This document shows positions 35,134 through 44,497 of a DNA stretch of 64,000 nucleotides, in pieces. A program made the translations under genes and the position numbers. Position 1 is the first letter of the stretch. Each line of letters opens with the position of its first letter. The DNA comes from Pelagimonas sp017744045. GTDB taxonomy: Bacteria > Pseudomonadota > Alphaproteobacteria > Rhodobacterales > Rhodobacteraceae. Where the stretch lies: the NCBI RefSeq assembly GCF_017744045.1, contig NZ_JAGHRD010000021.1; one strand, given 5' to 3'. The notes beneath the pieces were generated by a model, which ran no database searches, was not told the origin of the DNA, and worked only from the letters and a program-made list of their open reading frames with translations.

Positions 35134-35510
35134 TGCAACACCCCACCCCGCGCCACATCGCGGCTGCCCCCGGCCAAAACCCGGCCCCGATCGTCAAAAA
35201 CAGTCACTGTGACACGCAGAAACCCCGAAATCTCGGGATGGGCGGTGATGTCTTGGCTGATGGTCCAATCGCGATAAGCGAATTGGGTGGCGCGTGGCTG
35301 TGGGGCCTCGTCCAAGCCGATCAGATCCAAAAGGGAATGGGTGTAATCCTGCGCCAGGACCGCCTCGGAGCCGCGGCTGAATCGCTTCAAGAGCTGGGAT
35401 TGCCCCGGCAAGAGCACCGCTAGAACCGCCGCCAAAAGCGCGAAGGCCAGCAGGGTTTCGAACAGGGAATACCCGGCGCGGCGGGATTTGGGCGGGAGGC
35501 GGCGGATCAT
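35130..35510 (-). CDS. gspI: Type II secretion minor pseudopilin GspI
   Basis: 126 aa with prepilin signal RAG-YSLFETLLAFALLAAV and a short beta-rich domain (YRDWTISQDI, GFLRVTVTVFD), the size and shape of GspI. Its start overlaps gspH by 4 nt and its end overlaps gspJ by 4 nt, so the three are translationally coupled. Confidence 0.8.
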   Translation of the reverse strand: MIRRLPPKSRRAGYSLFETLLAFALLAAVLAVLLPGQSQLLKRFSRGSEAVLAQDYTHSLLDLIGLDEAPQPRATQFAYRDWTISQDITAHPEISGFLRVTVTVFDDRGRVLAGGSRDVARGGVLQ

Positions 35511-35896
35511 GGGTGATCCTCGTCCCGGATCAGCTTTCCTGTGACGGGGTCGAGATGCAAAATCAGGCTCTGTTCCTGCTCAAACAGGCAAAACGGTCCG
35601 CCTTGGGCGGTGCCATCGGGGTAGAGCGTCACACTGGGCGCAACGGCGCCACAGGCGGCCTCGGCCAGGGTGAGGACCTGCAAGGTGTTCTGATCAATGG
35701 CGCGCAGGCGAGCCTCGGAAATCTGGGTTTGCAGCTCGGCGGCGGCACGGTGCAGGCGCACGCTTGGCGAGGGGCCACGCAGCCCGGCTATGGCGACAGC
35801 GGTGATGAGGGACAGCAGCGCGAGGGATAAGAGCGCCTCGAACAGGGTGAGGCCGGCGCAGGAGCGGCGCGGCGCGGGCTCAGAGCGCAATATCAT
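35507..35896 (-). CDS. gspH: Type II secretion minor pseudopilin GspH
   Basis: About 129 aa from the ATG at 35896, which overlaps the end of gspF by 17 nt; an ATG at 35917 is an alternative. Prepilin signal CAG-LTLFEALLSLALLSLI and the GspH-type motif ELQTQISEARLRAI followed by VTLYPDGTA. Confidence 0.8.
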   Translation of the reverse strand: MILRSEPAPRRSCAGLTLFEALLSLALLSLITAVAIAGLRGPSPSVRLHRAAAELQTQISEARLRAIDQNTLQVLTLAEAACGAVAPSVTLYPDGTAQGGPFCLFEQEQSLILHLDPVTGKLIRDEDHP

Positions 35897-37097
35897 TGAG
35901 ATCCATGATCGCGGCAATGGTCGACAGGATCACAGCGCCAACAGTTAAGCCGATCAGGAGGGTCAGAATCGGAGTCAGCATCTGGATCAGCTGCGCCAAG
36001 GTGCGGCTGGTGCGGTCGCTCAGATCAGCGGTGGCGGTGTCGAGCACCTGCGGCAGGCGGTCTGCCTCTTCGCCCGCCTGCAAAAGCGTTGCAGTCATCT
36101 GGTCGATCAGCGGACTGCCGAGCAAGGTTTGCGACAGGGTGCCGCCGGAGGTGATCCGCTCGCTCGCCTGGGCAAGAAGGGCAGTATAAGCCGAGTTGAG
36201 GCTGGATTGCTCGGCAGTGGTCAGGGCCTGGCTGAGCGTCGCGCCCGAGCCCAGCATGAGCGAGAGCGATTGGCAGATGTCCAGCGTCGCGCGTTGGCGC
36301 AGAAAGGGGCCGATCACCGGCAGGCGCGTGGCCAGCGCCGCCAATCCGCGTTGAATTGGAGCGCGCAGGGCGAAGCCGAGCACAAGCAGGGCGGCGAAAA
36401 GGCCAAGCAGCAGCGGCCAGGCGTCTAGAACCGTTTGGCGAAAGCCTGACATCAGTTGCAAGGGCAGGGGCAGGGGGGCTTGGGCGCTGCGAAAGACCGG
36501 TTCGAGGGTTGGGACAAGGTAAAAGACGATCAGGCCAAGCACGAGGGCAGACATGACCAGCAGGATGGCCGGATAGATCAGGGCGCTGCGCAGCTCGCGC
36601 CGCATGCGGGCCTGACTGGCCAGCATGGTTGCGATGCGGGCGCTGACCTCGGCCAGGGTGTTGGAACTTTCGCCGACCCCGACCAGCGTTTGCAGGCGCG
36701 GGGGGAAGGCCGGGTCGATCTCGGCCATGGCGGCCTGCAGGCTAGCGCCGTTTTCCACGGAGTCGCCAAGGCGGGACAGGGCGCGGCGCGTGACCGGGTC
36801 CTGCGCCTGTTCGGCGCTGTATTTCAAGGCATTGACCAGCGGAAAGCTGGAGGAGAGCAGGGCGGAAAACCCGTTGAAAAAGCGCTCTATCGCGGCGGGT
36901 TTCAGCGCGCCGGACGTGCCCGACAGGGAAAATTCGCGCTGATACCAGGGCAGCGCTGATCCGCCCGCCGAAACCTGCACCGGGGTCAGCCCCTTGGCCG
37001 CCAAACTGTCCAGCGCCTCAAGCTCACTGGCCGAGGTCAGCTCTCCGTGGATGATTTTACCGGAGGGGTCATAGGCGCTGTAGGCGAAGCGGGGCAT
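35880..37097 (-). CDS. gspF: Type II secretion inner-membrane platform protein GspF
   Basis: 405 aa, the standard length, with two GspF domains, each with conserved FSALLSSSFPLVNALKYSAE- and QSLSLMLGSGATLSQALTTA-type segments, and three membrane spans (LILVM-type near 170-190, 220-245 and the C-terminal LIGLTVGAVILSTIAAIM). GspF links the pseudopilus to the ATPase GspE, which is not in the window. First gene of the F-H-I-J operon on the minus strand. Confidence 0.9.
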   Translation of the reverse strand: MPRFAYSAYDPSGKIIHGELTSASELEALDSLAAKGLTPVQVSAGGSALPWYQREFSLSGTSGALKPAAIERFFNGFSALLSSSFPLVNALKYSAEQAQDPVTRRALSRLGDSVENGASLQAAMAEIDPAFPPRLQTLVGVGESSNTLAEVSARIATMLASQARMRRELRSALIYPAILLVMSALVLGLIVFYLVPTLEPVFRSAQAPLPLPLQLMSGFRQTVLDAWPLLLGLFAALLVLGFALRAPIQRGLAALATRLPVIGPFLRQRATLDICQSLSLMLGSGATLSQALTTAEQSSLNSAYTALLAQASERITSGGTLSQTLLGSPLIDQMTATLLQAGEEADRLPQVLDTATADLSDRTSRTLAQLIQMLTPILTLLIGLTVGAVILSTIAAIMDLNDIAL

Positions 37098-37220
37098 GTC
37101 ATTTCACAAATTCAGGTCGACGCATAGAGTGGCGTGCGGGGGCGGGGGCGTCAATGATTTGTGCGGCAACACTGGGTTTCAGCAAGGGTTCCCGGATGCT
37201 TCTGAGACTGTTTTTGGGCA

Positions 37221-37967
37221 TTAATAAAGTGGATGGCCACTGATCTGATCGAAGATTGCGTCTTGCAAGGTTGCAAAACTCTCGTCAGGGATTTCATAGT
37301 GGCCTTTCAAGTGGCCCCACGCGGTGGGGTGGGGATGACGATCTACATCGGGAAGTCTGGCTTCGCTCAACGCATCATACGCGTCGCGTCCCAGGGTCAC
37401 CCAAAGCTTGGGGGCCAGAGATTTAACCTCTCCCGCGAAAACTTTCTTTTCCGTTTCCTCAGTTTCATTGCTCTTTTTGAACCCCGATCCTGGATGAACA
37501 TAGAGCTTGCGCACATCGGTAAAATAACCCCCCTTCCCGCTATTGCATAGCTTTTCAACCACAGGCCAAAGGATCTTGCCCCCCCGGCTGGTTATCTTTT
37601 GCGCAGAAAACCCCCAAGGGGTGCTCATGGACAAGCTGTTGGGCCATCCTTCACCAGTCCGCAAAGGATCTTGCGAGGCAAACGCAACAATGTCTCTGTT
37701 CCAATCCTTCTTGGGAGTAATCAGCAATGGAAGGTCGAAACCCGAGCGAAGCTCGCAAATTTCATCAGCTTGAGGAAAGTGGCAAACAGATCTCGGTATA
37801 ACTGGGATTGTCACGTCCTGGTCGCGGCTTTCGCCTGCAAATTCCCGCCGATAAACGTCGCCCATTTCGAACAGATAGTCTGTGCAGATAAAAGGCTTAT
37901 GGCTATCTGAGATAATTGTACGCCAGACATCTGGTCGATTGACTTCAAGCCAGTCTTGTTTTCCCAT
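37221..37967 (-). CDS. Uracil-DNA-glycosylase-like protein
   Basis: 249 aa. Two motifs fit the UDG superfamily: DIVAFASQDPLRTGEG (QDP at about 99-101, like the GQDP water-activating loop) and RHPHPTAWGHLKG (HPHPT at 211-215, like the HPSP DNA-intercalating loop), with LWVTLGRDAYDAL between them as in family members. The rest is unusual, so a different base-excision or nucleotide-binding role is possible. GAGGG precedes the ATG at 37967; a GTG lies one codon earlier. GC is lower than in surrounding genes. Confidence 0.6.
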   Translation of the reverse strand: MGKQDWLEVNRPDVWRTIISDSHKPFICTDYLFEMGDVYRREFAGESRDQDVTIPVIPRSVCHFPQADEICELRSGFDLPLLITPKKDWNRDIVAFASQDPLRTGEGWPNSLSMSTPWGFSAQKITSRGGKILWPVVEKLCNSGKGGYFTDVRKLYVHPGSGFKKSNETEETEKKVFAGEVKSLAPKLWVTLGRDAYDALSEARLPDVDRHPHPTAWGHLKGHYEIPDESFATLQDAIFDQISGHPLY

Positions 37968-38052
37968 CACGCACCCTCACTGAATTTAGACTTCAATTAA
38001 AACACGATTTTTCAAAGGATTGAATGGCGCGTATACCCTATCTTCACAAAAC

Positions 38053-38083
38053 AAAAGGCAGGGGCCGGGGGCCACCTGCCTTT
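38053..38083 (-). terminator. Terminator of the alpha/beta hydrolase gene
   Basis: AAAAGGCAGG pairs with CCTGCCTTT around a GC-rich loop, with T-rich sequence following in the minus direction. It lies about 45 nt past the hydrolase stop. Confidence 0.7.
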
Positions 38084-38126
38084 CTTTGCGACACCTCAGG
38101 AGGCGGGACGAGGGAGGTCGCAAAGC

Positions 38127-39047
38127 TCAGTGTTTGTCGAGGAAGGCGCGCAGCTCCTGGCCGGTTTCCTTGGGTCGGTCGAGCATGGGCAGGTGCCCAC
38201 AGCCAGAGGGTGTGATCAGGGTGTTATCGGGCAGGGCCGCATCCAAAACTGCGGCGCCAGTGGGGTGAAAGATGCGATCATCGCTGCACCAGATCACCAG
38301 CGAGGGCAGGGTCAGCTGCGGGGCAATTTGATCGGTGGGGGTGGTCAGAGAGGCGTTCACCCGGTCCCAGATCATCTGGTTGCTATCGGCGCGGGCGATC
38401 TCGGCCTCGCGCCATTCGCGCGCCAGAGGGCGGGGCAGGAAGGGCTCTTTGGGAAAGAGCCAGGCCATGCGGTCTTGGTACTGGGTCGCCGTGCGCACGA
38501 CCAGCGGCGCGTTGCCCTCGTCAATGGCGCGCTCCATATCTGACGGGGTAGGGGCGGTGACGCCAACCGGGCTGCCGATATAGGAAATCGTCTTGATCTG
38601 ATCAGGGCGCGCGGCGGCCATCATGGTGGCGATCTGCGAGCCCATGGAATTGCCGACAAGGTGAAATTCCTTGATCCCCAGCGCATCCAGAGTGGCAAAG
38701 ACATTGGCGACCTGCCGGTCATAGGCATATTCGGCCCCGTCCAGCACGGGATTATCGCCAAAACCGGGCAGATCGAGCATGACAAGATCATAGCCCGACA
38801 ATTGGCGCGACATGTCGAGCCAGTGCTCCTTGCGGGCAAAGATGCCATGCAGCAAAACGACCGTCTCGCCGGACCCGCCGCGCAAATAACCAACCGGACC
38901 AATGGGAGTTTCGACCTGTTGCGGGCTCATCCCGGTAAAGAGATGCAGGCCGGACAGGATCACTTTGGCGGCTTTGGAGGGCCAGATCTCGGAGGCGGCA
39001 AACAGGCCCGCCAACAAGATCACCACGCTTAGGACAATGCGCTTCAT
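38127..39047 (-). CDS. Alpha/beta hydrolase, membrane-anchored or exported
   Basis: 306 aa. A hydrophobic N-terminus (VLSVVILLAGLFAASEIW) is likely a signal anchor. The hydrolase core has the oxyanion segment VVLLHGIFARKEHWLD, nucleophile elbow LVGNSMGSQIATMMAA (Ser in GNSMGS), an acidic residue after WCSDDRIF and the late histidine GCGHLPMLDRP. Substrate unknown; esterases and lipases of this type act on acyl esters. GAGGAGAG precedes the ATG. Two direct repeats upstream look like TetR-type operators. Confidence 0.85.
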   Translation of the reverse strand: MKRIVLSVVILLAGLFAASEIWPSKAAKVILSGLHLFTGMSPQQVETPIGPVGYLRGGSGETVVLLHGIFARKEHWLDMSRQLSGYDLVMLDLPGFGDNPVLDGAEYAYDRQVANVFATLDALGIKEFHLVGNSMGSQIATMMAAARPDQIKTISYIGSPVGVTAPTPSDMERAIDEGNAPLVVRTATQYQDRMAWLFPKEPFLPRPLAREWREAEIARADSNQMIWDRVNASLTTPTDQIAPQLTLPSLVIWCSDDRIFHPTGAAVLDAALPDNTLITPSGCGHLPMLDRPKETGQELRAFLDKH

Positions 39048-39063
39048 ACTCTCTCCTCACAAA

Positions 39064-39106
39064 GTAAACCGAACAGTTCAGAAACCTTGTAAACCGATTG
39101 GTTCAG
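39064..39106 (-). promoter_or_regulatory. Two direct repeats upstream of the hydrolase gene
   Basis: GTAAACCGAACAGTTCAG (39064-39081) and GTAAACCGATTGGTTCAG (39089-39106) are spaced 25 nt apart. Each is a short imperfect palindrome (ACCG...GGTT-like). They resemble TetR-family operators; no TetR gene is adjacent. Confidence 0.45.
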
Positions 39107-39392
39107 TTTTGGGAAGAGGGTTTTTGCGATTGGGCGGATTTTGGGGGAGTTCAGAGCCTGAGGGTTGTTTGAGCCTTTTGGGGTGTCGTCCTTGTTGCTA
39201 GGGTCAGGCCCCTAGCTCACTTTGCTAATACTGAAAATCGGCGCAGTTAAGTACTCTTAGAGACGGAGAGCGAATGTCGGCAGTGCGGACTTTGCGGCCG
39301 TTGTAAGCCAATCCCCAAAAGTCCGCTTCACGCTTTGCACAGAGTTTTCCGCAGGCGACATGTGCCGACGCGCTTCAACAAATAGAACACCC
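39107..39392. other. Gap without a recognisable gene
   Basis: Apart from a tiny frame (ATG at 39273, ending TAA at about 39303) with no resemblance to a family, I see no gene, RNA or clear repeat here. The composition changes from G-rich to balanced near 39200. Confidence 0.5.
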
Positions 39393-39830
39393 CTACCATT
39401 TCGATTGCCAGGACTCTGCGCACCATGCCTCGCCGTTGTCGTTCCAGAAATCGTGATAGACGCAAGACTTGTTGAATTGTCTTATCGCGGTGACTGACAA
39501 GACGCACACCGCAACTAAGATCCACGTCGAAGTTTGCCCACTGATAGGCGGGCCTCCAACGCGTCGGGAGCGCCACAACAAGAAGGATGCAGCAAAAGGC
39601 AAATATACCAGGAAGGCTGTGACAAGTTCTGACTTTCCAGGTGCGGTTCTAAACGAAGTTTGGATTTCGAACAGGAAATACATTCCTGTGGACACAAGCA
39701 ATAGCAGCGTAAGCCAAGCGAATTTGGCAATCACACTTTTGGGATAGGCCGGAAATGCAACCAAAACCCAAATGAAAACCGCAGCAGTCGGCCCCAACAA
39801 AACTAAGGCAACAGGATTGATGGTAGGCAC
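39393..39830 (-). CDS. Small membrane protein of unknown function
   Basis: 145 aa with about four hydrophobic segments (VALVLLGPTAAVFIWVLVAF, AWLTLLLLVSTGMYFLF, VYLPFAASFLLW, TWILVAVCVLSVTA). The C-terminal tail is polar with two cysteines (SCVYHDFWN, AWCAESW). GC is lower than in neighbouring genes. No family recognised and the flanks are not informative. Confidence 0.5.
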   Translation of the reverse strand: MPTINPVALVLLGPTAAVFIWVLVAFPAYPKSVIAKFAWLTLLLLVSTGMYFLFEIQTSFRTAPGKSELVTAFLVYLPFAASFLLWRSRRVGGPPISGQTSTWILVAVCVLSVTAIRQFNKSCVYHDFWNDNGEAWCAESWQSKW

Positions 39831-40068
39831 GTGATTGATCCAAAATTACTTTTCGAACAAGGGTAGCAACCTGAGGATCAAGTACAAGTCTTTTACGGCC
39901 GGATCGTTCTAGGCTCGGAAAAAAGCAGCAGAGCCGCCATTTTCTACCCATGCAAAGAACAAAGGGCCTGCGTTGTGGTCCCGCCCCTTCCGATATCCAC
40001 CCCATTTTAACGGCTGGATTTAGACAGCGATGCGGGGGATGATCGCTAGGTCTTGGGGGAGAGAGCCT

Positions 40069-40764
40069 GTGGATATGGAAACGGCAGTGAACCGGGTTGC
40101 GGATGTGGGGCTGGGCTTGGCGTTTGAGGCGGATTTGTTTGCCGATCCGGCGCAACGTATTGCCCTGTGGCAGTGCAATGCCCCGGCGCTGGTCACGCCG
40201 AAATCCTATCGCAAGCGGGCCGGGTTTAACGAGGCTGTTGCGCGGTCGGGCGCGCGGGGCTGGCCGGTCGCCTTGCGGCCCAGCGGCGGTGGCACGGTGC
40301 CTCAGGGGCCGGGGGTTTTGAACCTGGTGATGGCGCTGACGGTACCGCAGGGCTTTGGGATACATCAGGGCTATCAACTGCTGTGCGATCCAATAATTGC
40401 ACTGGGGCAGAGCCTGGGGCTGGATCTGCGCCCCGGTGCAACGCCTGACAGCTTTTGTGACGGGGAATGGAACCTGTCCTCGCAGGGGCGCAAGATGGTG
40501 GGCACGGCGCAGCGTTTGCGCCCGTTAAAGGAACGGCGTGTGCGGATCATGGCCCATGCGCTGATCCTGATCGACGGGCCTGTTGAACCAGGGGCCGAGG
40601 CCGTGGACGCCTTTCACCGCGACCTTGGGCTGGACCCGGTGCGCAGCGAGGTGCACACAACGTTGCAGGCAGAATGCAATACCCGTCTGCCTGATGTGGC
40701 CGAGATTGCGCGTCTATTGACGGCCCATGCTGAGCAGGCGGTCAGGGATAGGTTGGGCGAATAG
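40069..40764 (+). CDS. Lipoate-protein-ligase-A-like protein
   Basis: About 231 aa. The ligase/acyltransferase core is visible: LRPSGGGTVPQGPGVLNLVM resembles the RRxTGGGAVxHD-type ligand loop, and SSQGRKMVGTAQRL carries the lysine-containing acyl-binding loop. The family attaches or transfers lipoyl, octanoyl or biotinyl groups. A GTG at 40069 has GGAG seven bases upstream; an ATG at 40075 and one at 40030 are alternatives. It ends one base before the convergent gene, with no other lipoate genes nearby. Confidence 0.7.
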   Translation: MDMETAVNRVADVGLGLAFEADLFADPAQRIALWQCNAPALVTPKSYRKRAGFNEAVARSGARGWPVALRPSGGGTVPQGPGVLNLVMALTVPQGFGIHQGYQLLCDPIIALGQSLGLDLRPGATPDSFCDGEWNLSSQGRKMVGTAQRLRPLKERRVRIMAHALILIDGPVEPGAEAVDAFHRDLGLDPVRSEVHTTLQAECNTRLPDVAEIARLLTAHAEQAVRDRLGE

Positions 40765-41664
40765 CTAGCCGAAAAAGCGCCCAAGCAGGCCGCGTTTGGC
40801 CGGGGTGCCGTCGCAATCGGCGGCACGGAGTTTGAACAGTTTTTTGCGTTCAAGAGTATATACTTGCACCGGAAAATGGCTGCGCGGCGAGGCGGAGTCG
40901 GTCTTGTCCGTCACGATCAGCGGGCCTTGGTCGGTTTGAATCCACAAGTCACCGCGCGAGTCACCCTCGGGCTCCTCCCAAAAGGAAAACCGGTATGTGT
41001 ATCCATGGGCGCGCAGGGCCTGGACATATTTCGCGGTCATCCAGCCCATGGGTTCATCAACGGGCCGCCCCGTTTCGTCATGAACAGGGTCAAACTGCGC
41101 AAAACCTTGCGAGGTCACAATCCGGTTGATCCAATAGCCGCGAAACGCGTCGGCGGGGCACAGGTCGAGATGGAAGAGCGCGGCAAGATGGGTGTCGATG
41201 TCCTGGGGTCGAAAATCGAGCTCTTGCAAGAGCGGGGCAAGCTGGGCGTCGAGCGCGTCGATTCTGGCGGTGATGTCTGCGCGATTGGCGATGTCGGGAT
41301 AGGCGTCTTCTCCTCCCGGATTGCGGGTCACGATTTGAACCTCGCGGGCGAGGTCAAACCACCCCTGCCAAATCGCGGCAATATCGTCATGGCCGAGGCG
41401 CCGCCAGGCGCTGATTTGCCTTGGTTCGTCAAGCTCTGCTTTGACTTGCCAACTCTGTTTGAGCGCGACGTGCAACAGCGCCTGCGCATCGCCAAGACCC
41501 GGCCGGCGCAGGGTCTCGGCCATATCGGTGATCGCCTGCCCGAGCGCCGGAAGATCGGTCTGAATGCCAAGGTCGAACATGTCGTTGACCCTTTGCACGG
41601 TGCGGAGCCCGAGATTGCCGATAGGTGGCCCGAGCAGGACGAGTTTTTCAGTGCTTTCAGACAT
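40765..41664 (-). CDS. Unknown 299-aa protein
   Basis: Predicted to be a soluble, mainly helical protein (EKLVLLGPPIGNLGLRTVQR, then ALGQAITDMAETLRRPGLG). The end is basic (YTLERKKLFKLRAADCDG, RGLLGRFFG). A middle segment, SFWEEPEGDSRGDLWIQTDQ, is beta-rich. No motif decides a function, and the convergent LplA-like gene gives no hint. No ribosome site is clear before the ATG. Confidence 0.6.
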   Translation of the reverse strand: MSESTEKLVLLGPPIGNLGLRTVQRVNDMFDLGIQTDLPALGQAITDMAETLRRPGLGDAQALLHVALKQSWQVKAELDEPRQISAWRRLGHDDIAAIWQGWFDLAREVQIVTRNPGGEDAYPDIANRADITARIDALDAQLAPLLQELDFRPQDIDTHLAALFHLDLCPADAFRGYWINRIVTSQGFAQFDPVHDETGRPVDEPMGWMTAKYVQALRAHGYTYRFSFWEEPEGDSRGDLWIQTDQGPLIVTDKTDSASPRSHFPVQVYTLERKKLFKLRAADCDGTPAKRGLLGRFFG

Positions 41665-41877
41665 GGCGACGTAACTTTGGACAAAATGACGCGGAACGGG
41701 TAGCCGCAGAATGGGGCGAGAGTGAGGCCTTAGGGGCGTCTACGACTGCGAGCGAAGTAATACGCGAGCGCCGGAGCGGTCATGAGGGCAACATGCAGAG
41801 AGGGTCGGCAGAGAGTCCAGAGTGCTTGATGCTGCACGGTGCACCAATGTCGGCAAACGGAGCCTGCCAGTTGGGAA

Positions 41878-43053
41878 CTACTCCCCGCGTCTTAGAAAGA
41901 TGGCTCCAACACTCATAATACCGATGACTGAGATCAGTGCGCTAGCATCGCGCAGGTTGGTGAGGTTCGAAATCGTGCCATAGACGATTGTACCCAGAGC
42001 AGTTGAACCAAGGCCGACCATGACCCAAAGCCCCATAACGCGCCCGTGAAAGCCGTCAGGAATCGACAATTGAATCCTAGATTGATTGGCAACGCCAACG
42101 ATAGACGCTGCGCAGCCCAAGGTTCCCGCACATGCCAATCCCAACAACCAACTCTCGGTTTGCGACATAAGTAAAAGTGCGGCAAACCCTGCAATCCCAA
42201 GATACTCTGCAATGTAATTGGGAAGATTTTTGCGCAGGGCCATAAACGCTGCAGCACATACCGCTCCAAATCCAGCGGCTGAAAGCAATAGTCCTGCGCC
42301 ATCTGCCTCTCGACCGAAGGCGGTCGCCGCGAAAAGAGGAAACAGGTCGATGGCAGCACGCCCACCCAATCCGAACACGCCTGTAAGCAAAAAAGCATTC
42401 GCGACCGGGTGGCTGCCACAGATTACAGCCCAGCCATCGTGCAGCTGTGAGAGAAAATTGCCGCCAGACGCTGCGCGTTTCGCGACGTCGCTCCTCAAAG
42501 ACCATATGACCATTGCCAGCACCAGATTTCCCAGTGCGCCCAAAAGAAGAACCGGTGGGATATCGACGATCACAATGAGAAGCCCCGCCAGAGCTGGGCC
42601 AATCATACGGGTCAAGTTAAACACTATCGAGTCCAGTGCGATGGCTCTGGGCATTAAGGTTTTAGGAACTAGGGCAGGTACCAAGGCCATACGCAGCGGC
42701 TGATGAGCTGATACAGTTATTCCGATCAGACATTCGAAAACGATGAGTACGCCAACAGTTACGAGGTCAGCGAGCGCAAGGACGAAAAGTGATGTTGTCA
42801 GCGCTGCCAGAACGAGCTGAACTTTCACCATCGCGGGGATGATCCATACCCGGTCGACAACTGCGCCGAAGAGCGGGCCAATGATAACAGTTGGAACAAG
42901 CTGCGCAGCGAGCACAACGCTCGACCAAAATGTTGACTCGGATAGCTCCCACGCGAGCCACAGCACAGCGACCCGTTGCATCCAAATGCAAGTCAGAGCG
43001 ACGCAATTTCCAGCGCAGTAACGTAGGTATAATGTGAAACCAGATTTGACCAT
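41878..43053 (-). CDS. MFS transporter (enterobactin-exporter-like subgroup)
   Basis: 391 aa with about 12 hydrophobic segments. The MFS loop is GPLFGAVVDRVWII, and the paired motif FHGRVMGLWVMVGLG near the second half is typical of the MFS_3 type that exports siderophores or macrolides. GC is visibly lower than in the liv and sox operons, and the gap upstream has no recognisable gene, so recent acquisition is possible. Substrate unknown. Confidence 0.8.
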   Translation of the reverse strand: MVKSGFTLYLRYCAGNCVALTCIWMQRVAVLWLAWELSESTFWSSVVLAAQLVPTVIIGPLFGAVVDRVWIIPAMVKVQLVLAALTTSLFVLALADLVTVGVLIVFECLIGITVSAHQPLRMALVPALVPKTLMPRAIALDSIVFNLTRMIGPALAGLLIVIVDIPPVLLLGALGNLVLAMVIWSLRSDVAKRAASGGNFLSQLHDGWAVICGSHPVANAFLLTGVFGLGGRAAIDLFPLFAATAFGREADGAGLLLSAAGFGAVCAAAFMALRKNLPNYIAEYLGIAGFAALLLMSQTESWLLGLACAGTLGCAASIVGVANQSRIQLSIPDGFHGRVMGLWVMVGLGSTALGTIVYGTISNLTNLRDASALISVIGIMSVGAIFLRRGE

Positions 43054-43450
43054 TAGAGCATCCCAATTTTGACGGTGGATGCCCAGGCGAACGGCCAGCT
43101 AAAGACTACGCTTCCCGATGGTTGCCCATCTCATTCTCGCCAGTTACGTAGCCATTTCAAATTATCAGGTGGTGTATTCAGGCGCAATTGGCAATCGTCG
43201 CCCGGCGTAGCATAGCAACCATTGGCGCAGCCGCAGTGAAAGAGCGCTTTGCCCTGCAGACCGCTAGTTTATCTGGTTTGAAACGAATGGCAGTGTCCGA
43301 AAACGGCCCCAGCATTGGGACAGTCAACGAACCAGCCAAATGACACGTGGGTTGCCGCGACAACGCACATCTTGTGACAGTATCGGCGGGCGATCCTTTT
43401 GCGGGCAGGCTTTGCGGATCTCAACCTACGGTTTCGCCCAGCTACAGGCC
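43054..43450. other. Gap without a recognisable gene
   Basis: 397 bases between the MFS and alcohol dehydrogenase genes. Short frames occur (one of 61 codons on the minus strand at 43178-43363), but none has a ribosome site or resemblance to a family. Possibly decayed sequence. Confidence 0.5.
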
Positions 43451-44497
43451 CTAATCCACCATCAAAACGATCTTGCCGACATGGGATTTTGCCTGAAAGC
43501 TTTCCTGCGCCTTGGCGATATCGGCCAGGGGGTAGGTTTCGGCGACGAGCGGTTTGATCTCGCCCGCCTCGATGCGTTTGATCAGGTTGCCAAACACTTG
43601 CGGTTCCAGAATGGTGCAGCCGTAAAAGCTCAGATCCTTGAGGTAGAGCGTGCGCACGTCCAGTTCGACCAATGGCCCGGCAATGGCTCCGGCGACGGCG
43701 TAGCGACCAAAGGGGCGCAGCACGTCGAGCAGGGCAGGCCAGCCCGGTCCGGCCACCAGATCAATGACAACATCGACACTATTCTCGCCCAAAACCGCTC
43801 TGAGGTCGTCTTGACGATCGACACATTGCACCGCGCCGAGATCCATGAGGGTTTGGATCTTGGCGGCGCTGGTTTGGGCGATCACCTCGGCACCGCGGGC
43901 GCGGGCGAGCTGCACGGTGGCTGACCCAACACCGCCAGAGGCTCCGGTCACCAGCACGCGGTCTCCGGCGCGGAGATTGGCGCGGGTCAGCATGTTTTCG
44001 GCGGTTGAATAAGAGCAGGGGAAGGAGGCGAGCTCAGTATCTGTCAGGGGCGAGGTGATCGGATAGGCATGGCGCGCGGCGACGCGAACATATTGCGCAA
44101 AACCGCCGTCACATTCAGAGCCGATATACCAGGGGCTTTGCAGCAGCGCTCCGTCGGCCTCTTGCAAGCAAGGTTCGACAATCACGCGCTCACCAATGCG
44201 GGCATCGGTGATATCGGGGCCGGTGGCAACGATATGGCCGCAGATATCGGCCCCCTGGATGCGCGGGAATGTCAGGGCATTGCCACCCCAGCCGGCATCC
44301 TCGGCGTCGTTATCGCCCTTGGAATACCAGCCGATCCGCGTGTTGATATCGGTATTGTTGACCCCAGCGGCCGTGACACGGATGAGCACATCGGTTGCGG
44401 CCAGTTCCGGCAGGGGCAGATCGTGACGCAGCTGCAGCATTTCGGGGCCGCCATGGCCGATCATGGCGATGCCGGTCATATGGGTGGGCAGGGTCAT
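43451..44497 (-). CDS. Zinc-type alcohol dehydrogenase / quinone oxidoreductase family protein
   Basis: 348 aa with an MDR fold: N-terminal GroES-like part (VLIRVTAAGVNNTDINTRIG, FPRIQGADICGHIVATG) and the NAD(P)-binding RVLVTGASGGVGSATVQLAR. The structural-zinc cysteine lobe is absent, placing it with zinc-independent quinone reductase-like members. GGAG lies before the ATG. It is alone on its transcript. Confidence 0.82.
   Translation of the reverse strand: MTLPTHMTGIAMIGHGGPEMLQLRHDLPLPELAATDVLIRVTAAGVNNTDINTRIGWYSKGDNDAEDAGWGGNALTFPRIQGADICGHIVATGPDITDARIGERVIVEPCLQEADGALLQSPWYIGSECDGGFAQYVRVAARHAYPITSPLTDTELASFPCSYSTAENMLTRANLRAGDRVLVTGASGGVGSATVQLARARGAEVIAQTSAAKIQTLMDLGAVQCVDRQDDLRAVLGENSVDVVIDLVAGPGWPALLDVLRPFGRYAVAGAIAGPLVELDVRTLYLKDLSFYGCTILEPQVFGNLIKRIEAGEIKPLVAETYPLADIAKAQESFQAKSHVGKIVLMVD

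Noticed and set aside
43178..43363. A 61-codon minus-strand frame in the gap upstream of the MFS gene
   Set aside because: No ribosome site or known motif; too short to support.
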